NCBI GenBank assembly: GCA_036000965.1 | Contig: DASYUT010000067.1 | Span: forward strand, 1 to 49,948 | From: Actinomycetes bacterium | GTDB lineage: Bacteria > Actinomycetota > CALGFH01 | Direction: 5' to 3' | DNA: 49,948 nt | Shown: in pieces, positions 7,790-17,723 of the stretch | How the letters are laid out: the number at the start of each line of letters is the position of its first letter | Numbering within the stretch: the first letter of the stretch is position 1 | Made by a program: the position numbers and the translations under genes | The notes under the pieces: model-generated | Database searches by the model: none | The model's input: the letters and a program-made list of their open reading frames with translations, nothing else | Told to the model about the DNA's origin: nothing

Positions 7790-8590
7790 GTGCGAACGAC
7801 TCGAACAGCTTGCGTTGAGATTTTTCTGGCGTGCTGCCAGGCGATCGACGAGGGTGTCCTTGTCAGGCGGGTGTCCGCCAAGGACAAGGAATTCCACTTC
7901 CAGAACTGGTTCGAAGATCGGCTGGAGGTCAGCGGAGTTGTCTACGACCGAGGCAAGCGAAACTCCTATCCTGACTTCACGCTCGTCCATCCCGCTGAGG
8001 GCTATGAGGTGAAAGGACTGGGATGGCCGGGCCGTGAGGCTAGCTACGACAGCAACAGCCGGATCCCTACCGGGCTTCACAATGGTCGTGCCATCTTCTA
8101 TGTGTTTGGCCGATATCCCGCGGTCACTTCGGATGCGGAGTACCCCGTTGTCGATCTCGTTGTCTCCCACGGAGACTTTCTGAATGCGAACCACGAATAC
8201 GTCCATGAGAACAAGAGCTTCCGCGGGTTCGGTTCCTACGGCGATCTACTGGTGCGGGATCGCAAGATGTATGTGGCTCCGACGCCATACGCGCTTACGA
8301 CCGCTACGACGGGGCAGCGGACGCTGATCGCGCCCGAAGGGCTAGTCGATGATGCGAGACTCGAGGAGGTTGGTCGGCTTACCCGAACAGAGGCCGACAC
8401 GTTGATCGTAGGCTACTCGTTCGATCTGACGACCAACGATTTGGCTACCCGCCGGGTGCCCAACCCTTCCGCTGGTCTGGACCATCCATTCGTGGCGTAC
8501 CGCCGCAAGGGGAACGGGGCCAAGACGCAAGTCACGATGTCGATACCAGAGCATGTTCAGGAACTCCCGACCGAGGTCACCGACGAATGA
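7790..8590 (+). CDS. Putative type II restriction endonuclease, PD-(D/E)XK fold
   Basis: This 266-residue protein is the likely restriction partner of the methylase that overlaps it. Residues 60-76 read YPDFTLVHPAEGYEVKG: the PD pair at 61-62 and E73-V-K75 form a PD-(D/E)XK nuclease active site. The helix before it (KDKEFHFQNWFEDRL, 31-45) could supply the usual upstream acidic residue. No membrane segment is present. The start is uncertain: GTG 7790 opens this frame, AGGGAG at 7771-7776 lies 13 bases upstream, and ATG 7780 is out of frame. GC is visibly lower than in the flanking genes and codon use is more relaxed, which suggests acquisition by transfer. The stop overlaps the methylase start as ATGA, so the two are co-translated. 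The recognition sequence is unknown. Confidence 0.7.
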   Translation: MRTTRTACVEIFLACCQAIDEGVLVRRVSAKDKEFHFQNWFEDRLEVSGVVYDRGKRNSYPDFTLVHPAEGYEVKGLGWPGREASYDSNSRIPTGLHNGRAIFYVFGRYPAVTSDAEYPVVDLVVSHGDFLNANHEYVHENKSFRGFGSYGDLLVRDRKMYVAPTPYALTTATTGQRTLIAPEGLVDDARLEEVGRLTRTEADTLIVGYSFDLTTNDLATRRVPNPSAGLDHPFVAYRRKGNGAKTQVTMSIPEHVQELPTEVTDE

Positions 8591-10770
8591 TTCGAGGTCA
8601 GACACCGGTGGACCTACAGCTCAATGGCCTGTGGGGGCAGCAATCGTTGTTTCCGGCCGGCACTCGGTCGCTCCGGCGTGTCCTCTTGCCGTGCGCTCTG
8701 GAATCGGATTTCCCCGCCGCTGCTATCAGCCGGTTGGCGGAACACGAGTCGTGGCGCAAGGAGGTTCACCGTCCTGCGACTCACACCCACAAGTGGTGGG
8801 CGCAGCGGCTCGGAACGGTGTTCCGCGCGATCTTGACGGCCGCTGTGACCGGCGACGCGAAGGCGGCCGGGACGGCCTACGCGTCCAGACCCGACCTCGA
8901 AGGCCTGGTCGTCTACGACCCCTTTGCCGGTTCAGGGACGACGCTCGTGGAGGCGGCCAAACTTCGCGCGACGATTGTTGGCCGTGACATCAACCCGGTG
9001 GCGACGCTGGTGCAGCGGCAAGCGCTGCAGCCGTGGAACGAAGAGCGACTGCGGGCCGCCTACCGTTCGGTGGAACAGGCGTGCCGCAAGCAGATCGACG
9101 CCCTGCACGTCTCGGCGGCAGGTGACGCCGTGCTCTATTACTTCTGGGTCGCGGTCGCCTCGTGTCCGCGCTGCGACGATCAGGTCGATCTGTTCTCCAG
9201 CTACGTCTTCGCCCGGCACGCCTATCCCCGCCGCTATCCCGCAGCGCAGGCGACCTGTCCGAGTTGCCGCTGCGTCGTGGGCGTCGATCTGTCGACCGAT
9301 GATCGAATCCGCTGTCGCAAGGGTCACGAATCTCCACTCGACGGCCCAGTCCGCGGGCAGTACATGACCTGCTCGTGTGGCCATCGGACGAGGGTTGTCG
9401 ACGCGCTCGCCGGCTCGCCTCCGGGCTATCGCATGTACGCCAAACTTGTCGTGCGTCCGGATGGCACCAAGGCGTACGAAGCGGTCGACGAGTTTGATAC
9501 TAGGCTCTTTGAGCAGGCAGAGCGGTTGCTCGCTCAGGGTTCGGGTTCGCTCGTCCAGCCGGTCGGGAACCTGGATGACGGCATCAACACACGGCAGGCG
9601 ATCCGCTGGGGGTACCGGCGATGGGAGCAGTTCTTCAACGCCCGGCAACTCTACTGCCTGGGGCTTCTCGGTGCCGCTATCCGAGACCTTGACGCCGGCG
9701 CAGCCGAAAGGGAGGCGCTCACGACCCTGTTCTCGGGCACCCTAGAGTTCAACAATCTCTTCTGCTCTTACAAGGGAGAGGGAACCGGCGCGGTCCGGCA
9801 CATGTTCAGCCATCACATCCTCAAGCCAGAACGTGTCCCACTGGAGGCGCACCCTTGGGGCACGCCGTACTCGTCTGGCGCGTTCTCGACGCTGTTCGAG
9901 AGTCGACTGCTGCGCGCGCACGCCTACAAGAACAACCCGCATGACATCGTGCTGGAGGGCGACCGGCCGGTGCGCCGCTTCAGCCTCTCGTATCCGCTCA
10001 GCGGCCGAGTCGTGCAACGCTGGGAGGACATCGGGCCCGGTGCGACGGCTCAGGTGGTCTGCGGGGACTCAGCGTCGACGGACCTGCCCGACGAGTCGGT
10101 AGACCTCGTCGTCACTGACCCGCCGTTTATGGATAACGTGCACTACTCCGAGTTGGCCGACTTCTTCCACGCGTGGCTGACAGGCATCGTCCCGTTCGCC
10201 GGCTACCCCGATAGTGCAGTCTCGACCAGAGATCCACAGGAGGTCCAGAGTGCCTCTGCCGAGGCGTTTGGCGCGGCGATCGAGGCCGTGTGGAAGGAGT
10301 GCTGTCGCGTCCTTCGCCCAGAAGGGCTGCTCGCTTTCACGTTCCACCAGGCCCGGATCGCCGGTTGGACAGCGCTGATGCTGGCGTTGCGTAACGCTGG
10401 CTTCCAGGCGACAGCGATACAGCCGATCAAGGCCGAGATGTCGACCAGCGTCACCAAGTCTGGCGCGAGCGAACCGAGCAACCTGGACTCGATCATCGTT
10501 TGCCGCAAGCTCGGGATTGGCACGCCGTTCGCTGCCTCTCCGTCTGACGCGACCGGCAAGGCCCTGCGGCACTTGGACGCGCTGCGGCGAGCCGGCATCG
10601 CCTTCGGAGCGGGCGACGTGGCTTCGGTGGTTCGTGGGAGTGTCCTGTCGCTGCTCACGAGCCCGGACTGCCAACTTCATCTGCGCGATCTCGTAGAGGT
10701 CTCAGAACGCACGCTCGCCCAGATGGCGCCCGAGAGAGACCCGAGCAAGGACATCCGCAGCCATCGTTGA
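8587..10770 (+). CDS. DNA methyltransferase with internal zinc ribbon (HKWW type)
   Basis: This 727-residue protein should transfer a methyl group from AdoMet to an exocyclic amino group of DNA. HKWWAQR at 68-74 followed by an amphipathic helix matches the H-x-WWA-R N-terminal motif of the COG1743/DUF1156-type methylases. VYDPFAGSGTT (109-119) is AdoMet motif I and GRDINP (132-137) motif II. The catalytic motif IV is TDPPFMDN (510-517), with Phe in place of the usual Tyr, followed by VHYSELADFFHAWL as in COG1743 proteins. Motif I precedes motif IV across about 390 residues, an alpha-like order. Cys 193, 196, 224, 227, 229, 243, 262 and 264 form one or two zinc ribbons in the target-recognition region. 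GC is lower than in the flanks. It overlaps the nuclease by four bases. Confidence 0.8.
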   Translation: MIRGQTPVDLQLNGLWGQQSLFPAGTRSLRRVLLPCALESDFPAAAISRLAEHESWRKEVHRPATHTHKWWAQRLGTVFRAILTAAVTGDAKAAGTAYASRPDLEGLVVYDPFAGSGTTLVEAAKLRATIVGRDINPVATLVQRQALQPWNEERLRAAYRSVEQACRKQIDALHVSAAGDAVLYYFWVAVASCPRCDDQVDLFSSYVFARHAYPRRYPAAQATCPSCRCVVGVDLSTDDRIRCRKGHESPLDGPVRGQYMTCSCGHRTRVVDALAGSPPGYRMYAKLVVRPDGTKAYEAVDEFDTRLFEQAERLLAQGSGSLVQPVGNLDDGINTRQAIRWGYRRWEQFFNARQLYCLGLLGAAIRDLDAGAAEREALTTLFSGTLEFNNLFCSYKGEGTGAVRHMFSHHILKPERVPLEAHPWGTPYSSGAFSTLFESRLLRAHAYKNNPHDIVLEGDRPVRRFSLSYPLSGRVVQRWEDIGPGATAQVVCGDSASTDLPDESVDLVVTDPPFMDNVHYSELADFFHAWLTGIVPFAGYPDSAVSTRDPQEVQSASAEAFGAAIEAVWKECCRVLRPEGLLAFTFHQARIAGWTALMLALRNAGFQATAIQPIKAEMSTSVTKSGASEPSNLDSIIVCRKLGIGTPFAASPSDATGKALRHLDALRRAGIAFGAGDVASVVRGSVLSLLTSPDCQLHLRDLVEVSERTLAQMAPERDPSKDIRSHR

Positions 10771-10956
10771 CTTGCTGGCTGTGCCGGCAGAAACGCAATC
10801 AGCCCGATCGGGATACCCAACCGACTCTCCAGTCCCTACCGAGTGGTCCGTCTCCGAGGTGTTAGACGCCTCCAGGGCACCGTGCGCCCCCTGCTCAGGC
10901 CCTGTGGAACGGCAAATGATCATGGAGACGACCACCAGCCCTCAGGCGGCCGTGGG

Positions 10957-13635
<2,679 letters not shown>

Positions 13636-13745
13636 GACTCGGACGCCTCCTCGAAGCCGGGCGTTCACGGGCGCCCGGCGGCGTTGCACATGTTCGGATC
13701 AGACCAGTCTACCGGCCGGTGGGTGCTGAGGGTCGCAGGCGGCGC

Positions 13746-13901
13746 CGGCTCGGGGAGCGCGCGCGGTCAAGCCCGAGGGCGGGCCGTACACAGCGCCGGC
13801 TGGGAGACCGCCCGCGGTCAGCCTGGGGCGGTCGCAGGCGGCGCCGCTCGTCGCAGGCAGCGCAGCTCGGGGGGCGCCCGCGGTCAGCCCGGGGGCGGGT
13901 C
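13746..13901. repeat. Three degenerate copies of the ROK-kinase gene 3' end
   Basis: Copies at about 13746-13783, 13797-13831 and 13862-13899 share the core CGCGGTCA followed by a GC-rich GCCCGGGGGCGG-like run. The last copy contains the true stop of the ROK gene (13884-13886, TCA on this strand). The other two repeat that stop context downstream of the gene. Confidence 0.65.
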
Positions 13902-14840
13902 CCAGCCGTACCGGTCGGGCAGCAGGACGAAGGCGGCCGCGCCGAGCAGGCCGGCGTCCCCGGCCAGCTCGGCGGGCACGACCCGGCAGGCGGCCGCGAA
14001 GTCCATGCGCGCGTGGACGGCGAACGCGTCGAGCAGGGGGTCCCAGAAGACGGGGCCGGACTGGGAGAGGCCGCCGGTCACGGCGACGATCTCGAGGTCG
14101 AGGAGGTTGGCGCAGGAGGCGACGGCCAGGCCGACCGCGCGGGCGGAGCGGGCGAGGCTCTCGGCGGCGACCGGGTCGCCGCCTGCGGCGGCCGCGGCCA
14201 GCGCGACCCCGTCGGGGCTGCCCGGACCGGTGGGACGCCAGCCGGCGGCGAGGGCGCGGGCGACGGTGCGGGGCCCGCTCGCGACGGCCTCCAGGCAGCC
14301 GTGCCCGCCGCAGGCGCAGGCCGGGCCCTCGGGCTCGACGACGATGTGGCCGACGTGCCCGCCGTTGCCGCTGGTACCGTGGTGGAGGCGGCCGCCGAGG
14401 ACGAGGCCGCCGCCGACGCCGGTGGAGACGGTGAGGCCGAGCAGGTTGGCAGTGCCGACGCCAGCGCCCTTCCAGTGCTCCCCGACCGCGATGGCGACGG
14501 CGTCGTTGTGGACCAGGACCGGGCCGGCGCCGAACTCCTTGGCCAGCCGGCGGCGCAGGGGGAAGTCGCGCCAGGCGGGGATGTTGAGCGGGGAGACGCT
14601 GCCCTCGGGCCAGCGCATGGGGCCGCCGCAGCCGACGCCGATGCCTGCGAGGTCGCCGGGGACGGTGTCGGCGCCCCGCATGGCCGCCGCGGCGCAGGCC
14701 AGCAGCGTCTCGTAGAGGGCTTCGGGGTCGCTGCCGGGCGGGGTGGGCACGCGGCTGCGGCCGAGGACGCGGCCCTCGGCGTCGACCACGGCCGCGGCGA
14801 GCTTGGTGCCGCCGACGTCCAGGGCGAGGGTGACCGTCAT
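13884..14840 (-). CDS. ROK-family sugar kinase (probable glucokinase)
   Basis: The protein probably phosphorylates glucose or a related hexose with ATP. It has 318 residues, normal for ROK kinases. The phosphate-1 loop DVGGTK is at 8-13. HNDAVAIAVGEHWKG contains the catalytic Asp, and STGVGGGLVLGGRLHHG is the sugar/adenosine region. The ROK zinc site is complete: His in NGGHVGHI and the CACGGHGCLE cysteine cluster. No N-terminal HTH is present, so it is a kinase and not a ROK repressor. It ends a minus-strand run and follows the response regulator by ten bases, so the two are probably co-transcribed. Substrate choice cannot be fixed by eye. Confidence 0.88.
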   Translation of the reverse strand: MTVTLALDVGGTKLAAAVVDAEGRVLGRSRVPTPPGSDPEALYETLLACAAAAMRGADTVPGDLAGIGVGCGGPMRWPEGSVSPLNIPAWRDFPLRRRLAKEFGAGPVLVHNDAVAIAVGEHWKGAGVGTANLLGLTVSTGVGGGLVLGGRLHHGTSGNGGHVGHIVVEPEGPACACGGHGCLEAVASGPRTVARALAAGWRPTGPGSPDGVALAAAAAGGDPVAAESLARSARAVGLAVASCANLLDLEIVAVTGGLSQSGPVFWDPLLDAFAVHARMDFAAACRVVPAELAGDAGLLGAAAFVLLPDRYGWDPPPG

Positions 14841-14850
14841 CTCCGGAGCG

Positions 14851-15549
14851 CTACTTGATCTCGAGCAGCTTCTCCCGCACTGCGTAGACGACCGCCTCCA
14901 TCCTCGAGTGCAGGTGGAGCTTCTCGAGGATGTTGCGGATGTGGTTCTTCACGGTGTTCTCGGAGATGTACAGCTCCTTGGCGATGTCGCGGTTGTTGTG
15001 GCCCTTGGCGACGAGCTTGAGGACCTCCATCTCGCGGTCGGTGAGGCGCGGGGTGGGCAGCTGCTGCTTCTCGTCGGCCCGCTTGACCATGGTCGCGAAC
15101 TCGTTGAGGAGCTTCGAAGCCATCGAGGGAGAGATCAGCGACTGGCCCTGGGCGACCGAGCGGATCGCGTTGGCGACCTCCTCGATCGAGATCTCCTTGA
15201 GCAGGTAGCCGTTGGCACCCGCCTTGATGGCGTCGTAGAGGTCGGCCTCCTCGTCGGAGATCGTGAGCATCAGGATCTTGACGTGGGGGATGAGGTCCTT
15301 GATGGCCTGGGTCGCCTCGATGCCGCCGCGGCGGGGCATGCGGACGTCCATGAGCACGACGTCGGGCATCAGCTCCTGGGCCTTCTCGATGGCCTCGGCG
15401 CCGTCCCCGGCCTCTCCTGCGACGTCGACGTCGTCCTCCTGCTCGAGAACCATCTCGAGCCCGCGGCGGAACAACGCGTGGTCATCCACGATCAGCACGC
15501 GGATGGCGTCCCCTGCGCCCCGCGGTCGCGCCTGCCGGTCGTCCGCCAC
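14851..15549 (-). CDS. NarL/FixJ-type response regulator
   Basis: This is a two-component transcription factor of about 232 residues. The receiver domain covers about 16-130 with the acidic pair VDD, the phosphoacceptor D68 in VVLMDVRMPRRGG, the Thr switch in LMLTISDE and the Lys in YLLKEI. The LuxR-type HTH is at about 168-228 (LTDREMEVLKLVAKG, then NTVKNHIRNILEKL). GTG 15549 was chosen because AGAGGGGAG lies just upstream; a GTG at 15582 in the same frame lacks a site. No histidine kinase is adjacent, so it is an orphan here. I recall a similar regulator near hpf and secA in streptomycetes, suggesting a conserved position. The signal is unknown. Confidence 0.9.
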   Translation of the reverse strand: MADDRQARPRGAGDAIRVLIVDDHALFRRGLEMVLEQEDDVDVAGEAGDGAEAIEKAQELMPDVVLMDVRMPRRGGIEATQAIKDLIPHVKILMLTISDEEADLYDAIKAGANGYLLKEISIEEVANAIRSVAQGQSLISPSMASKLLNEFATMVKRADEKQQLPTPRLTDREMEVLKLVAKGHNNRDIAKELYISENTVKNHIRNILEKLHLHSRMEAVVYAVREKLLEIK

Positions 15550-15620
15550 GCTCTCCCCTCTCAGTTCCTCGTATGTCGTCACCTGGTCGGCATCTTTGGT
15601 CGGGCGAGTCTCGACACTTG

Positions 15621-16175
15621 CTAGGTTTCCGGTTCGATGAGCCCGTAATCGCCGCTACGCCGACGGTACACGACGTTGGCCTGTTCGGTCTCGGCGTTGC
15701 TGAACAGGAAGAAGTCGTGACCCAGGAGGTCCATGCGCTCGATCGCCTCTTCCGGGGCCATTGGCTTCATCTCGATGCGCTTGAACCGGACGATGGCCGG
15801 GCCGACGGGCTGCTCGGCGGCCTGGGGCTCGTCGAGGAGCGGAGCGAGCGACTTGGTGCCCTCGGCGTGCTGGGTCCTGTCCACCCGGCGGCTCTTGAGC
15901 TTCTTGATCTGGGACTTGAGCCGGTCGATGACCCGGTCGACAGCGGCGGTGGGATCGGGCGCGCTGGCGTGGGCCCGGACGAGCCGGGACTTGGTGGTGA
16001 GGGTCACCTCGACCCGGTGGGCGTCGGCCACCCGGGGGTTGCGCTCCTCGGAGAACTCGACGTCCATGGCCAGGATGCGGTCGTCGAAGCGCTCCACCTT
16101 GGCGAGCTTGCGCTCGGCGTGGGCCCGCAGCTTGTCGGACACGTCGGTGTTCTTGCCCTTCACCGTCACCTGCAT
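15621..16175 (-). CDS. hpf: Long-form ribosome hibernation promoting factor
   Basis: The protein binds the 30S decoding region in stationary phase and dimerises 70S ribosomes into inactive 100S particles. At 184 residues it is the long type: the S30AE domain spans about 1-100 (MQVTVKGKNTDVSDKLRAHA, then DVEFSEERNPR), and the C-terminal dimerisation domain covers about 120-180 (IVRFKRIEMKPMAPEEAIERM, then GHDFFLFSNAETEQANVVYRR). ATG 16175 was preferred over 16244 because GGGGAG is six bases upstream and the family begins exactly here. A promoter candidate lies at 16341-16368. It lies upstream of the response regulator on the same strand with a 71-base gap. Confidence 0.95.
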   Translation of the reverse strand: MQVTVKGKNTDVSDKLRAHAERKLAKVERFDDRILAMDVEFSEERNPRVADAHRVEVTLTTKSRLVRAHASAPDPTAAVDRVIDRLKSQIKKLKSRRVDRTQHAEGTKSLAPLLDEPQAAEQPVGPAIVRFKRIEMKPMAPEEAIERMDLLGHDFFLFSNAETEQANVVYRRRSGDYGLIEPET

Positions 16176-16340
16176 GGCAGCTCCCCCATCCTGATCGTCG
16201 GCCGACGGCCGCGGAGGCGGGCACACGCCCTGGCCCGGTCCCACCCGTTGTCGTCACGACATGGGTCGGCATGTCGGTCTGCCACGATCATTCGGCATCC
16301 GAACAGGTCTTCTTCACAGGCACCGGGTCATATTGGCCGG

Positions 16341-16368
16341 ATTCTACACTGGGTCATCGCGGTCACAA
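16341..16368 (-). promoter_or_regulatory. Putative hpf promoter
   Basis: Read on the minus strand, TTGTGA (16368-16363) and TAGAAT (16346-16341) are 16 bases apart, close to a housekeeping consensus. This would give a leader of about 160 bases before hpf. The local sequence is AT-richer than the rest of the 16176-16710 gap between hpf and comF, which otherwise holds only the tandem repeats at its comF end. Confidence 0.5.
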
Positions 16369-16612
16369 CTCCACAATACGCCGCATTGAGCTGCGGAAAC
16401 ACCGGGTTGCTGGTGCTGGTCGGACATATCGGACGGCGGGAGCGGGCCGATCGGGATCCTGACGAACGCCTCAATCCTGAACCTGGACAGCGGCGCAGAG
16501 GCGGCCGGAGCGGACCCAGGCGCCTCGGCTTTCCTCCCGGGTACCCCGGCCGACCGGACCGCATGCAGACCGGGCCGGAGCCGGACCTCAGGCGGACCCC
16601 GCCCCGGGCTAG

Positions 16613-16785
16613 GGTGGCGGCATGGCCCCTCCCCCGCCCCGCCCGGGTGGCGGCATGGCCCCTCCCCCGCCCCGCCCGGGTGGCGGCGCGGGGCCTCCCC
16701 GCCCGGCTAGCTAGGTGGCGGCGCGGGGCCTCCCCGCCCGGCTAGGTGGCGGCGCGGGGCCTCCCCCGCCCGGGCCGGGTGGCGG
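16613..16785. repeat. 31-35-bp tandem repeats across the comF stop codon
   Basis: Five units begin GGTGGCGGC at about 16613, 16646, 16679, 16714 and 16745. Two contain ATGGCCCCTCCC and three GCGGGGCCTCCCC. The third and fourth units end in CTAG. The comF stop codon (16711-16713) sits at the join of the third and fourth units, so the last 25 or so ComF residues are repeat-encoded and the repeat continues beyond the gene. Confidence 0.85.
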
Positions 16786-17499
16786 AGGGAAGCGTCGCCG
16801 GGCGGGCGCCGGCCCGAAAGCGGCGGTTGCGGCGCCGAGCACGGCTGCCTCGACCTGCCGGGCGCCGGCATGCCGCAGGGCGGCGGCCGCGCCGGCCAGG
16901 GTGGCACCGGTGGTGGCGATGTCGTCGACCACGAGGACGCGCCCGCCGGCGAGCCGGCGCCTGGCTCGCGGCGCCGGGCGGGCCGCCACCCGGCCCGGGT
17001 GGCTGGCCACCAGGCCGGCGCCCCTGTCCCGGCCGAGGTCCCGGCCCGGGGCGGGGGCGAGCAGGCCGGCGGCGGGCAGGTCGAGGGCGGCGGCCACGCC
17101 GGTGGCGACCCGTTGCGCGTGGTCTCTGAGCAGGCCGCCCGCTGGCGCGGCGGGGACCCAGGTGACCAGGTCGGCACCGGCCCCGGCCGCCGCCATGGCG
17201 GCGCCCAGGCGCCGGCCGAGGGCGGTCAGGGCGGCCGGCTGGGCCCGGAGCTTGCCGGCCAGCACCGCCTCGCGCAGGGCGCCGTGGTAGGGGCCGAGCG
17301 CCCATAGGGTCAGGCCCGGGTCGGCGACCAGCCACCACGGCCCGGCACCAGCCGGCTCGGGCGGCAGGCAGGCGGCGCAGCAGGGCCAGGCCCGGGGGCG
17401 GTCGCAGGCGAGGCAGGCGGCGGGCCGCAGCACGAGGGCGAGGAGGTCGGCGAGCCTCAGCCCGCGCCGGCCTGCCGTGCGGGAGGTCGAAGGGCGCAT
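16711..17499 (-). CDS. comF: ComF-family phosphoribosyltransferase-like protein
   Basis: ComF proteins have a phosphoribosyltransferase fold and are linked to DNA uptake in competent bacteria; in actinobacteria the role is unclear. The 262-residue protein has the N-terminal Cys cluster (CLACDRPRAWPCCAACLPP, about 29-47) that replaces a zinc ribbon and the PRPP-binding motif RVLVVDDIATTGATLAGA at about 185-203. The middle region is Ala/Gly-rich. ATG 17499 fits the family start. The C-terminal 25 or so residues are low-complexity Pro/Ala/Arg encoded by the tandem repeats and are probably not functional. Order relative to hpf and lpqB matches other actinobacteria. Confidence 0.88.
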   Translation of the reverse strand: MRPSTSRTAGRRGLRLADLLALVLRPAACLACDRPRAWPCCAACLPPEPAGAGPWWLVADPGLTLWALGPYHGALREAVLAGKLRAQPAALTALGRRLGAAMAAAGAGADLVTWVPAAPAGGLLRDHAQRVATGVAAALDLPAAGLLAPAPGRDLGRDRGAGLVASHPGRVAARPAPRARRRLAGGRVLVVDDIATTGATLAGAAAALRHAGARQVEAAVLGAATAAFGPAPARRRFPPPPGPGGGGPAPPPSRAGRPRAAT

Positions 17500-17589
17500 T
17501 CCCGGAGCGTAGCCGGGGCCAAGGGTTGCAGCATCCGGCCGTCCACAGGCCCGTTCCCGCAGCCAGGGCCCGGGGCTGGGGCCACGGCC

Positions 17590-17723
17590 AGCGGCTGGCG
17601 GAGTTTGGGGTCGCCGTCACCGTCGCGTCGAGGAGGGGCAGGGCTGGCGAGGTGGGTCGCCGTCGCGTCGAGGAGGGGCAGGGTGGAAGACGGTCAGCGG
17701 CTGGCGAAGTTGGGGTCGCCGTC
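17590..17723. repeat. Degenerate copies of the lpqB 3' end
   Basis: The last 28 bases of lpqB region (17696-17723) recur at 17590-17618 with one substitution and one extra base. A third, more degenerate copy starts near 17642. The copies outside the gene also share GCGTCGAGGAGGGGCAGGG (17623-17641 and 17665-17683). The block fills most of the 194-base comF-lpqB gap. Confidence 0.75.
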
